Notes under the pieces: model-generated
Told to the model about the DNA's origin: nothing
Database searches by the model: none
The model's input: only the letters and a program-made list of their open reading frames with translations
Position numbers and translations under genes: made by a program
In this document: positions 1-7,869 of the stretch, in pieces
Layout of the letters: each line of letters starts with the position of its first letter
How positions within the stretch are numbered: position 1 is the first letter of the stretch
Assembly: GCF_003014535.1 (NCBI RefSeq)
Contig: NZ_PYGD01000001.1
Location: 1,116,001-1,180,000, forward strand
Reading direction: 5' to 3'
From: Taibaiella chishuiensis
GTDB lineage: Bacteria > Bacteroidota > Bacteroidia > Chitinophagales > Chitinophagaceae
Length of the DNA stretch: 64,000 nt

Positions 1-1135
1 GATAGCCGGTGGTATCCAGGTAAACGGGACGCTGACGCTGAATAACGGCAAACTTTTTACAGGCGACAATACCGTTACGATCAACGCCACCGGTAATATC
101 GTGCAGGCAGATCCCAATTCCTTTATCGTACTGGCGCCGGCACGGTCTTCCTCGGTGCTGATCCAGAATAATATTGGTACAGGAGGGCGTACCGGAGATG
201 TTCTTTTCCCGGTAGGCACGAGCGCAACTTCTTACACGCCGCTTAAGGTAAATAATAGCGGCCCGGCAACTTATTTTTCCCTGGGGATGCGGGATTCCGT
301 ATGTACTGGTTATTTCGGATCCTTCAGCACGCCCAATGGTCCTAAAATAACGAATAACGTGGTGGCTAAAGCCTGGAATCTCAGCTCAACAAATGCCTTG
401 AATGCCTCGGTTACTTTACAATGGAATGCTGCGGACGAGTTACCTGGTTTTGATAACCAGAATTGCACCGTATCCCGTTACAGCAGCGGGAGCTGGAATG
501 CGTCAGCCCTGGCTGCGGCACAAGGATCGGGCCCATATACCCTTACCCGTTCGGGGTTGACGACGGCAGGCGCAGTACTGGCTGTGGGTAGTGCAGGGTC
601 GCCCCTGCCGCTCCACCTGGTAGCCTTTAAAGGCATATACCGGGAAGGCGGAGTAGATCTGGATTGGGAAACCGTAGATGAAAAGAACAGCAGCCATTTT
701 GAATTGCAGCACGCAACCGATGGCATACGGTTCAGCACGTTGGTTATGGTTCAGGCACGCAGGGCTTTATCCAATCATTACAGCTACAGGCATCTGCAGC
801 CTGTGTCTGAAAACTATTACCGGTTAAAGATGATCGATGCCGACGGTTCCTATACGTACAGCGAGGTGGTGCTGGTACGTAATAACGATGGCGCTGATGC
901 CGGCAATTACCGGGTCTATCCAAACCCGGCCAAAGAATGGGTTACTATCCGGAGCAATCATGTACCGGTATCGGGCAGGCTTTTGTTGTACGACTTTACC
1001 GGCCGGCTGGTGCTGGAGCAAGCAATAACCGGGCAGGAAACGAAACTGTCGCTTGCCGGTTATCCTGCCGGTATGTACCTGTTGCAATTGTTTAATGGGA
1101 ATACCGTTACCCAGCATAAATTGAATAAGGAATAA
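1..1135 (+). CDS. T9SS-sorted surface or secreted protein, 3' part (5' end outside window)
   Basis: The frame is open from base 2 to the stop at 1133-1135, so the gene begins upstream of the window. The visible part starts as a Thr/Asn/Gly-rich repetitive region of adhesin or beta-helix character. It is followed by a fibronectin-like module (PLPLHLVAFKG, then DLDWETVDEKNSSHFELQ) that is common just before sorting domains in Chitinophagaceae proteins. The last 75 residues are a type A T9SS C-terminal sorting domain (YPNPAKEWV, GRLVLEQ, GMYLLQL, ending in Lys-rich residues). The protein is therefore probably exported and anchored or released through the type IX system. The function of the passenger region cannot be told from what is visible. 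Confidence 0.85.
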   Translation, partial: IAGGIQVNGTLTLNNGKLFTGDNTVTINATGNIVQADPNSFIVLAPARSSSVLIQNNIGTGGRTGDVLFPVGTSATSYTPLKVNNSGPATYFSLGMRDSVCTGYFGSFSTPNGPKITNNVVAKAWNLSSTNALNASVTLQWNAADELPGFDNQNCTVSRYSSGSWNASALAAAQGSGPYTLTRSGLTTAGAVLAVGSAGSPLPLHLVAFKGIYREGGVDLDWETVDEKNSSHFELQHATDGIRFSTLVMVQARRALSNHYSYRHLQPVSENYYRLKMIDADGSYTYSEVVLVRNNDGADAGNYRVYPNPAKEWVTIRSNHVPVSGRLLLYDFTGRLVLEQAITGQETKLSLAGYPAGMYLLQLFNGNTVTQHKLNKE

Positions 1136-1181
1136 CTGCACATTGTAACATGTCCCGCAGAGGATTGTTTTGATATAATGG

Positions 1182-1214
1182 AACACACCCGGCTGTTGGG
1201 CCGGGTGTGTTTTT
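1182..1214 (+). terminator. Intrinsic terminator of the surface-protein gene
   Basis: A perfect 12-bp stem (1182-1193 with 1200-1211) has a 6-base loop and runs into a T tract, 47 bases after the stop codon. Confidence 0.85.
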
Positions 1215-1234
1215 CATTTCCTATAGCTGCTCTC

Positions 1235-1262
1235 ATCTAATATCTAATATCTAATATCTCAC
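1235..1262. repeat. Heptameric short tandem repeat
   Basis: Three exact copies of ATCTAAT are followed by the variant ATCTCAC. Other tandem repeats with a 7-base period occur elsewhere in the window. Confidence 0.75.
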
Positions 1263-1350
1263 ATGCTTTGTTGAGGATACAAACCTACGATGCAGGTACG
1301 CCGGGGTGAGGCGGAAGGGGATGGGTAAAAGACTGGAAAATACAGGACAT

Positions 1351-1380
1351 AAAAAAAGCCCCGCTGTGTTAGCGGGGCTT
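1351..1380 (-). terminator. Intrinsic terminator after tRNA-Asn copy 2
   Basis: A 10-bp GC-rich stem (1356-1365 with 1371-1380) is followed by seven T residues on the minus strand, just 3' of the tRNA at 1386-1459. Confidence 0.85.
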
Positions 1381-1385
1381 CTGGG

Positions 1386-1459
1386 CTCTCCCTGCTGGAC
1401 TTGAACCAGCGACCCTCTGATTAACAGTCAGATGCTCTAACCAACTGAGCTAAGGAAGA
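1386..1459 (-). tRNA. tRNA-Asn (GTT), copy 2
   Basis: A complete cloverleaf can be drawn on the minus strand. The acceptor stem TCTTCCT pairs with AGGGAGA, the D stem is GCTC/GAGC, the anticodon stem TCTGA/TCAGA has loop CTGTTAA (anticodon GTT), and the T arm is GCTGG-TTCAAGT-CCAGC. The discriminator base is G and CCA is not encoded. No good promoter lies in the 80 bases before it, so it probably depends on readthrough from the upstream copy. Confidence 0.96.
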
Positions 1460-1503
1460 ATGTGAATGCCTTCTCGCGAAGGGAAATATTGCACGGGTAA
1501 TCA

Positions 1504-1537
1504 AAAAATGAAAGCCCTGCTGTGCTAGCGGGGCTTT
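1504..1537 (-). terminator. Terminator hairpin between the two tRNA-Asn genes
   Basis: An 11-bp stem with one G-T pair (1511-1521 with 1527-1537) is followed on the minus strand by a T-rich run. It lies between the two tRNA copies and should limit transcription of the second. Confidence 0.75.
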
Positions 1538-1540
1538 TGG

Positions 1541-1614
1541 CTCTCCCTGCTGGACTTGAACCAGCGACCCTCTGATTAACAGTCAGATGCTCTAACCAAC
1601 TGAGCTAAGGAAGA
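1541..1614 (-). tRNA. tRNA-Asn (GTT), copy 1 (promoter-proximal)
   Basis: All 74 bases are identical to the copy at 1386-1459, with the same arms and anticodon GTT. This copy lies directly downstream of a consensus promoter on the minus strand. Confidence 0.96.
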
Positions 1615-1642
1615 ATTTCAATGCCTTCTCGCGAAGGGAGTG

Positions 1643-1671
1643 CAAAAGTAACTAAAATTTTTATTTCGCAA
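1643..1671 (-). promoter_or_regulatory. Promoter of the tRNA-Asn pair
   Basis: On the minus strand a TTG (1671-1669) is followed after 18 bases by TACTTTTG (1650-1643), matching the Bacteroidota -33/-7 pattern. The predicted start is about 20 bases before the tRNA. Confidence 0.7.
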
Positions 1672-1688
1672 AAATATTTCAGGACTTT

Positions 1689-3659
1689 TTAAAAATTTTT
1701 TCCCAGGAATCTGAAGTTTACCCATACGATCCGGAAATCATCCAGCGCGGCAAAATTTTCGGCGTATTGCTCCGATAAATGTTCCTGGTTATACCGGTCG
1801 GGCGCATACGAAGTATTAAGCGGGTAGGGCGGAATAACCGGCGTGGGTATAGCCGGCAGTTGTTTGGCTGCTGCAAGATCCGGTGCATAGCCTACCCATG
1901 TTTTTTTACCCCCGATCACCTGCAGGATGTTTTTCCAGAAGCCCTTTTTATCGGCCACCTTAAACGACAACAGCGGGTACAACAGCAGGAGAGCGATACC
2001 GGTTGTCAGATCGAAAATGCGTTTGTTGCGGCGGGAGTCGGCGGCACTGATCGCATAACGTTTACTGAGCGAAAACTCCTCGGCATTATGCCGGAGGCTA
2101 TTGCTGCCCACAATGGCATTACTGTCTGTTACATGGATCTTGAAAAACGGCCGCGTGGTTTGTCCCATGCGCTGCATGATCTCCTTATAGGGCATCGAGC
2201 CGGTGTTAAATACAAATTCGTTGATATTGTATACCTGCTGGATGCCGGACAGGTCGGCTGTATTGCCCAGGCTCTGGTCGGTATCGTTTGTTGCGGAGGA
2301 TACCCGGCCAACGATCTCGAGATTATAATGCTGTTGGTCCAGCAAGGTCTCCGTGGCTGCCGCCTCATCTTTATTACCAATAATGGCTGCCTTATAATCG
2401 ATCTTACCGCGGGGTACCAGGCGGATCCAGCCCAGCAGGGATAACAGCCAGCGTATCAGCAGCAATACCACTGCGCCGGTCATGCCGCTAAACAGGACCA
2501 CCCCGCGGGAATAGCGGTAGGCCATAGGCAATAGCCCGTACCCTGCCAGCACCAGAATGGTGCCCAATACCATACCCCGGCCCGCCTTAAACAAGCTGAA
2601 TGGCTTATCGTATGCGCCGTTGAGGAACAGCGACAACAACCAGATGCAGAGGAACAGCGGGATGGTCGTGCCGAATAGTCCCGGTGGCATGGTACGGGGG
2701 GCGATATTGTCGAACCAGAAATCTTTGACCAGCGTTGTAACGATAAACAACAGCAAGGCATCGAGCAGGAACATCTTAAACAAGGAGAAGAGATAGCGGC
2801 CCCAGTTGAAAAAGTTACGCAGTGCCAATACCATCTTCAGCGAGAAAATATAAATGGCGCCAAGCCTTTTGGGATAATACCGTTTCACAAACAAAGCATG
2901 GGCCTCGTAAAAGATCTTGATATAACGGGCGCTTAGCTTACGGGTACTTTCTCCTTTGTAATGGATGATCGAGGTTTGCGGGTAATAATAGTTTTTGTAG
3001 CCGGCCTGTTGTACCCGGTGACAAAGATCCACGTCTTCGCAGTACATGAAATACGACTCGTCGAAACTGCCGCCTGCAGCGTCCATGGCGCTTTTGCGTA
3101 CCAGCAGGCAACAACCTGAAAGGATATCGACCTCCGCCGTTTCATTTTCGCCCACATGTGCAGCATAGTACCGGTTAAACACGACCGACCGCGAAAAAAG
3201 TTTGGAAAGACCGGTTACTTTATACACGGAAGTCCAGAACGATGGGAAAGACTTTTTGGAATCATAGGCATATTGCCCCCGTCCATCGAGCAGTTTGGGA
3301 CCCAGGCAACCGATCTCGGGATGCTGGTCCAGGTAAGCAATGGTGAGTTCATAAAAATCTTCAGGAACAACGGTATCCGGGTTCAGGAAGTGGATATAGG
3401 CCCCCTGTGCAATGGCTACGCCCTGGTTGTTGGCCTTCGAAAAGCCTGCATTGTCTTTATTGGCGATCAGGATAACCTCTTTGAACTTTTCCGCTACCAG
3501 GGCACAGCTGTCGTCTGAAGAGTTATTGTCGATAACGATAATCTCTGCAGGTAACGAACGTACAGCACGCGTTACGGAATCAAGGCACAATTCCAGGAAG
3601 GACCGGACATTGTAACTGACAATAATAACGGATACTTTCTTCTGTTGCATGTAGATCAC
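1689..3659 (-). CDS. GT2 glycosyltransferase fused to a membrane and degenerate sugar-transferase-like region
   Basis: The 656-residue protein has three parts. Residues 8-270 are a family 2 glycosyltransferase of the rhamnosyltransferase-like (WbbL) type: VSVIIVSYN at 9-17, the nucleotide-binding FLNPDT at 91-96 and CEDVDLC at 207-213. Residues 265-410 contain several hydrophobic spans. Residues 420-656 resemble a polyprenyl-phosphate sugar transferase: a Rossmann-like KAAIIGN at 423-429, KRIFDL plus a hydrophobic helix at 546-565, and GGKKTWVG where such enzymes have G(D)MSLVGPRP. The usual catalytic stretch between these two blocks is missing, so the C-terminal part is probably not an active phosphoglycosyltransferase. 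A role in surface polysaccharide synthesis at the inner membrane is inferred. The start is supported by a consensus promoter at 3709-3739. Confidence 0.8.
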   Translation of the reverse strand: MIYMQQKKVSVIIVSYNVRSFLELCLDSVTRAVRSLPAEIIVIDNNSSDDSCALVAEKFKEVILIANKDNAGFSKANNQGVAIAQGAYIHFLNPDTVVPEDFYELTIAYLDQHPEIGCLGPKLLDGRGQYAYDSKKSFPSFWTSVYKVTGLSKLFSRSVVFNRYYAAHVGENETAEVDILSGCCLLVRKSAMDAAGGSFDESYFMYCEDVDLCHRVQQAGYKNYYYPQTSIIHYKGESTRKLSARYIKIFYEAHALFVKRYYPKRLGAIYIFSLKMVLALRNFFNWGRYLFSLFKMFLLDALLLFIVTTLVKDFWFDNIAPRTMPPGLFGTTIPLFLCIWLLSLFLNGAYDKPFSLFKAGRGMVLGTILVLAGYGLLPMAYRYSRGVVLFSGMTGAVVLLLIRWLLSLLGWIRLVPRGKIDYKAAIIGNKDEAAATETLLDQQHYNLEIVGRVSSATNDTDQSLGNTADLSGIQQVYNINEFVFNTGSMPYKEIMQRMGQTTRPFFKIHVTDSNAIVGSNSLRHNAEEFSLSKRYAISAADSRRNKRIFDLTTGIALLLLYPLLSFKVADKKGFWKNILQVIGGKKTWVGYAPDLAAAKQLPAIPTPVIPPYPLNTSYAPDRYNQEHLSEQYAENFAALDDFRIVWVNFRFLGKNF

Positions 3660-3708
3660 AAAGTTGGGAGCGGGGTATGCCGGATAAAAAAATGCACCCC
3701 CCGGATCA

Positions 3709-3739
3709 CAAAAATAGATTTTCTGGAAGGAAGTGCAAA
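3709..3739 (-). promoter_or_regulatory. Promoter of the glycosyltransferase gene
   Basis: On the minus strand TTTG (3739-3736) is followed after exactly 19 bases by TATTTTTG (3716-3709). The predicted transcript start is about 45 bases before the ATG. Confidence 0.75.
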
Positions 3740-3786
3740 TTTTCGAAACTAATAATCAATATTATACGGCTGCAGGTATGCGCAGA

Positions 3787-4530
3787 CTAGTAAACGTGCT
3801 GCCCGCCGTTGATCGCATAATTGGCGCCGGTAATAAACCCCGACTTGGGAGATGCGAGGAACGATACCAGGTGGGCAATCTCTTCTGTGCCGCCCATACG
3901 CCCTACCGGTATACCTTCTATAATCTTATTACGCACCTCGGGGGCAACGGCCATTACCATGTCGGTGGCCACATAACCCGGCGATATCGTATTTACGGTA
4001 ATGCCTTTGGACGCTGTTTCTATAGCCAGCGTTTTGGTAATACCGTGCATGCCGGCCTTAGCTGCAGCATAGTTTACCTGGCCAAACTGCGCCCGCTGCC
4101 CGTTTACAGAAGATATATTGATGATGCGGCCATAGGTTTGGTTGAGCATCGGGTTGATGACGTGGCTACAGCAATTAAAAACACTGGTGAGGTTAGTGCC
4201 GATCACGGCATCCCAGTTTTCTTTGGACATTTTCTTAAAGGCGCCGTCGCGGGTGATGCCGGCATTATTCACCAGTACATCTACAGGGCCATGGTCTTGC
4301 GTAATGGCTGTTATCATCCGGCCTACATCGTCGTAATCCGACACATCGGCATGATACAAATGAAAAGTATAGCCGTCCTGCTGCATCTGTTGCTGCCATG
4401 CTTCCGCTTTCTCCTGCGACCTGTAGTTCGCACAAACGATATACCCGTCATCGGCGAGGCGCTTGCAGATATGCGTGCCCAATCCCCCGGTAGCCCCGGT
4501 CACTAAAGCGACATATTTTTTATTTTCCAT
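3787..4530 (-). CDS. phaB: Acetoacetyl-CoA reductase-like short-chain dehydrogenase
   Basis: A 247-residue classical SDR with TGATGGLG at 11-18 (NADPH binding), NNAG near 88, Asn113 and the catalytic Ser-Tyr-Lys set (SS at 140-141, Tyr154, Lys158). The run from NISSVNGQ to YAAAKAGMHG is closer to PhaB/PhbB acetoacetyl-CoA reductases than to FabG. Such enzymes reduce acetoacetyl-CoA to (R)-3-hydroxybutyryl-CoA for polyhydroxyalkanoate synthesis. No PHA synthase or thiolase lies nearby, so a FabG-like fatty-acid role remains possible. Confidence 0.8.
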   Translation of the reverse strand: MENKKYVALVTGATGGLGTHICKRLADDGYIVCANYRSQEKAEAWQQQMQQDGYTFHLYHADVSDYDDVGRMITAITQDHGPVDVLVNNAGITRDGAFKKMSKENWDAVIGTNLTSVFNCCSHVINPMLNQTYGRIINISSVNGQRAQFGQVNYAAAKAGMHGITKTLAIETASKGITVNTISPGYVATDMVMAVAPEVRNKIIEGIPVGRMGGTEEIAHLVSFLASPKSGFITGANYAINGGQHVY

Positions 4531-4643
4531 AAGTAAACAATTTTTTGTTTAAGATATAAAAATAAATCCAAACCGGTGTAAAGGCGGGGTGTAAAAGAAA
4601 GATAACGAAAGCTTATTGCAGGGCCTGTAAACAGGAACGCCGC

Positions 4644-5606
4644 TTAGTAGCGGCGTTCAGTTACATATTGTACGAGTTCTTCCATGGCGTTCCGCGCTTC
4701 CGATTCCGGGAAGCGGTGCAGCACTTCCATGGCTTCGGCCTGGTACTGCATCATTTTCTCGTGAGCATAGGCAATACCGCCATGTTGCTTCACGATCTCG
4801 ATTACTTCGTTTACCTTATGTTTATCCTTGTTCTGGTTTTTGACGATGTAGATGATCTTTCTTTTGGTCGCTTCATCCACATGCTGCAGGGTATAGATCA
4901 GGGGCAGGGTCATTTTCTTTTCCTTGATATCGATACCTGTGGGCTTACCTATATTATCGTGGCCGTAATCGAACAGGTCGTCCTTGATCTGGAAACTGAT
5001 GCCGATCTTCTCCCCGAAGGTGTGGAATAGTTTGGCTGTTTCCGGGTCGCCGGTGGCCGACCAGGCGCCTGCCGAGCAGGCCGATGCCAGCAGGGAGGCT
5101 GTTTTACTGCGTATGATCTCGAAATATATGTCCTCTTTAATATCGAGCTTCCTGGTTTTTTCGATCTGCAGCAGTTCGCCTTCACTCATTTCTTTTACCG
5201 CGGTAGATACGATCTTCAGGATCTGGAAATCGTCGTTCTCGAGCGACAGCAGCAATCCTTTAGACAACAGGTAGTCGCCGACCAGTACGGCTACTTTATT
5301 TTTCCAGAGTGCATTTACAGAGAAGAAGCTGCGGCGCATATTGGCGTCATCCACCACATCGTCGTGTACAAGCGTGGCCGTATGCAGCAACTCGATCAGG
5401 GAAGAGGCCCGGTAGGTGCTGTCGGTAACGCCCCCGCTTATTTTGGCGGCAAGGAATACGAACATAGGGCGCATCTGTTTGCCTTTACGCCTTATAATAA
5501 AGCGCATGATACGGTCGAGCAGGGGATTCTTGCTGCGGACGCTTTCTGCAAATTTTTTTTCGAACAGGTCAAGCTCTGCGGCAATCGGTTTCTTTACATT
5601 TTTCAC
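4644..5606 (-). CDS. Polyprenyl diphosphate synthase (trans, long-chain)
   Basis: A 320-residue member of the trans-isoprenyl diphosphate synthase family. The first Asp-rich motif is HDDVVDDANMRR at 81-92 and the second is DDLFD at 209-213, followed by GKPTGIDIKEKKMTLPL. The small residues before the first motif suggest a long-chain product, such as the octaprenyl or heptaprenyl tail used for menaquinone. It condenses isopentenyl diphosphate onto an allylic primer in the cytoplasm. It precedes the SDR gene on the same strand with a 113-bp gap. Confidence 0.9.
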   Translation of the reverse strand: MKNVKKPIAAELDLFEKKFAESVRSKNPLLDRIMRFIIRRKGKQMRPMFVFLAAKISGGVTDSTYRASSLIELLHTATLVHDDVVDDANMRRSFFSVNALWKNKVAVLVGDYLLSKGLLLSLENDDFQILKIVSTAVKEMSEGELLQIEKTRKLDIKEDIYFEIIRSKTASLLASACSAGAWSATGDPETAKLFHTFGEKIGISFQIKDDLFDYGHDNIGKPTGIDIKEKKMTLPLIYTLQHVDEATKRKIIYIVKNQNKDKHKVNEVIEIVKQHGGIAYAHEKMMQYQAEAMEVLHRFPESEARNAMEELVQYVTERRY

Positions 5607-5998
5607 CCGCGGGAAGTATTGTTTGTTGTTTTAAGTAATTTTTGTGTATGTTTAAACTTCATTTGAAGCCAAGGTCTTCGACAATTCTGTCGTCTTGCAA
5701 TGAGACGGCTAAAATAGAAAGGATTATTGAAGGATAAGATAGAATTTGAAAGATAATTTGTTTTTATTTGGCATGATATTTGCTCGTTAATGCAGGAGCC
5801 ACATTCCGGAAGCATAGATCGAACGGGGCATACAGGCAGGCAGCCATTACACGGCCCTGTTTATAAAATACACAACAAAGGCATAGTATTAATTGTACTC
5901 TTACAATATAAGATTCATGCTTTTTAGTGATAAATTGTATTTGTATAAACTTTAGATTCTTTTGGCAATATTTTAAAGAATGCCCCGGGACATTTTTT
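5607..5998. other. AT-rich divergent intergenic region, no gene seen
   Basis: About 390 bases lie between the divergent synthase gene and the OmpA-family promoter. I see no credible coding frame or RNA fold. The composition is much more AT-rich than the flanks, as expected for a regulatory region. Confidence 0.6.
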
Positions 5999-6028
5999 TT
6001 GATAATTGGATTTCCTGTTATACCTTTG
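5999..6028 (+). promoter_or_regulatory. Strong promoter of the OmpA-family gene
   Basis: TTTG ending at 6001 is followed after 19 bases by TACCTTTG (6021-6028), a full match to the phylum consensus. The predicted leader is about 50 bases and ends in an A/T-rich stretch before the ATG. Confidence 0.8.
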
Positions 6029-6082
6029 TCCCGGATTTTATAGTTTAAATTATAATTTTTTTTTCAAATAAACAATCTCGTT

Positions 6083-7771
6083 ATGGTCAACAAAAAGTAC
6101 ATCTTGTTAGCAGGTGTTTGTTCAGCGTTAGCTTTACAACCTGCTTTCGCACAAGAATCAGCGCCAGCGTCCTGGACAGGTAGGGATATGACCTACCGCG
6201 GTCAGAGCTATGATGCATTGGATACTGCCTACATTCCTGCAAGCAGAATGGAGCAACAAAAGCAGTACCTCAACCACCAGTACGCTTTCCCTGCTAAACC
6301 ACGTAATATGTGGGAACTGGGTATCAATGCAGGTGTTTACAACGTATTCGGAGATGTTACCAGCAAAACTCCGTTCACTGCAGCAAAACCTTTAAACTCT
6401 GTAGGTTTCGGTGCTACACTGCGTAAAGCTCTGGGTTATTCTACCTCACTGCGTTTACAGTATGTTTACGGTATGGCTTCCGGTTTCGACTACCGTACCC
6501 GTTCAGCTTCAGGCGAACTGCCATGGAGCGGTATTCCAGCATATCAGACTATGAATGGTGGTAAAATCTACAGCAACTACAAATTCACTTCTCACGAACT
6601 GACTTTACAGTTGGTAGGTAACATCAACAACATTAAATTCAACAAGGCTAAGAATTCTGTAAGCCTGTACGGATTTATCGGTGGCGGTCTGATGGCCTGG
6701 CAGACTAAAATTTCTACAGCCGACAAAAACGGTGCTGCTTATGACTTCAGCAAAGTACCTGCAGGTACGCAGCAGTGGAAAGATAGGAAAGCTACAAACG
6801 ACGCTCTGAAAGAACTGTTTAAAGATGGTCAATACGAATCAGTAAACAGGAAAGAGTCGCATTCTATGATGGGTGACAACCAGCTGAGCCCTGTGCTGAC
6901 TGGTGGTCTGGGTCTGCAGTTCAAATTAGGTAACCGCGTATCCCTGAACTTCGAAGAAAAACTGTCCTGGATCGGAAGCGACCTGGTTGACGGTGTACAA
7001 ATGCAGCCTGCAGGTGGCCTGAGCCCAGATAAAGACCTGATCAACTACGCTTCTGTTGGTCTGTCTTTCAACATCGGCAACAAAAAACGCAGCGTTCTGC
7101 CTCTGTGGTGGGTTAACCCAATGGATCACATCTACAACGAACTTGCTGATCCTCGTCACATGAAACTGCCTGATCCGGTACTGCCTGATACAGATGGTGA
7201 CGGTGTAACTGACCAATTCGACAAATGTCCTGATACTCCTGCTGGTGTAGCTGTAGACGTTCACGGTTGTCCTCTGGATACAGATGGTGATGGTGTTCCT
7301 GACTACAAAGATAAACAACGCATCACGCCTACAGAATGTCAACCAGTTGACGTTGATGGTATCGGTAAATGCCCTTGCCCTGGCCCTGAGTGTGGTACTG
7401 TAGGTCCTGTAGGTTGTAACCTGGGTGCTGGTTCCGTATGCTTCAAAGGTAGCTCTGCTAAACTGAGCTCTGAAGCTCAGAACCAACTGGCTAACCTGGC
7501 TGCCCAGATGAAAACTGCTCCTACTTGTAAAGTTGTAGTTATGGGTAACGCTGGTAACAGCAAAGTTCAGCAGCAGCGTTCTTGGGATCGCGTTAACGCG
7601 GTAATCGAGTACCTGAGCGAAACTCAGCAGATCAGCCGTGACCAGTTCATCTTCCAATACACTGGTGGTACTGGTGATGTAAACTGTGTAATGTACCGTT
7701 CTGCAATGCCTGGCGAAGAAGGCCCATCTAACCTGCCTCCTCCGCACCCACAACTGGGTACTAAAAAATAA
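6083..7771 (+). CDS. OmpA-family outer-membrane protein with type 3 thrombospondin repeats
   Basis: The 562-residue protein has a signal peptide (cleaved after AFAQ, about residue 23), an N-terminal beta-barrel-like region to about 340, two calcium-binding thrombospondin type 3 repeats (DTDGDGVTDQFDKCPDTP and DTDGDGVPDYKD), a Cys/Pro-rich linker, and a C-terminal OmpA-like domain (VCFKGSSAKLS to VNAVIEYL). It should span the outer membrane and contact peptidoglycan. The C-terminal domain keeps the Arg of the SxxR motif, but the usual TD pair is replaced by GNAGNS, so peptidoglycan binding may be altered. Codon choice is narrow and T-ending, like that of the ribosomal genes, and the promoter is near consensus; both suggest very high expression. 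Confidence 0.88.
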   Translation: MVNKKYILLAGVCSALALQPAFAQESAPASWTGRDMTYRGQSYDALDTAYIPASRMEQQKQYLNHQYAFPAKPRNMWELGINAGVYNVFGDVTSKTPFTAAKPLNSVGFGATLRKALGYSTSLRLQYVYGMASGFDYRTRSASGELPWSGIPAYQTMNGGKIYSNYKFTSHELTLQLVGNINNIKFNKAKNSVSLYGFIGGGLMAWQTKISTADKNGAAYDFSKVPAGTQQWKDRKATNDALKELFKDGQYESVNRKESHSMMGDNQLSPVLTGGLGLQFKLGNRVSLNFEEKLSWIGSDLVDGVQMQPAGGLSPDKDLINYASVGLSFNIGNKKRSVLPLWWVNPMDHIYNELADPRHMKLPDPVLPDTDGDGVTDQFDKCPDTPAGVAVDVHGCPLDTDGDGVPDYKDKQRITPTECQPVDVDGIGKCPCPGPECGTVGPVGCNLGAGSVCFKGSSAKLSSEAQNQLANLAAQMKTAPTCKVVVMGNAGNSKVQQQRSWDRVNAVIEYLSETQQISRDQFIFQYTGGTGDVNCVMYRSAMPGEEGPSNLPPPHPQLGTKK

Positions 7772-7796
7772 GAAAGTCTGACTTCTTAATATTACG

Positions 7797-7829
7797 AGCG
7801 CCCCGGATTATTCCGGGGCGCTTTTTTTT
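7797..7829 (+). terminator. Intrinsic terminator of the OmpA-family gene
   Basis: A 10-bp GC-rich stem (7797-7806 with 7813-7822) is followed by eight T residues. Confidence 0.92.
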
Positions 7830-7869
7830 GTGGTTGTGATCTACCCTCGAAGGGTAAAGCCCGCTTACC

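Larger units (their letters stand above)
1351..1645. repeat. Tandem duplication carrying tRNA-Asn and its terminator
   Basis: Two units offset by 155 bp each contain the terminator hairpin, the complete tRNA-Asn and the upstream palindrome CCTTCTCGCGAAGG. The tRNA bodies are identical and the flanks differ at a few bases, so the duplication is old enough to have drifted outside the tRNA. Confidence 0.8.

Noticed and set aside
5603-5815. 70-codon minus-strand frame upstream of the polyprenyl synthase
   Set aside because: AT-rich intergenic DNA with biased residues and no promoter or conservation signal.
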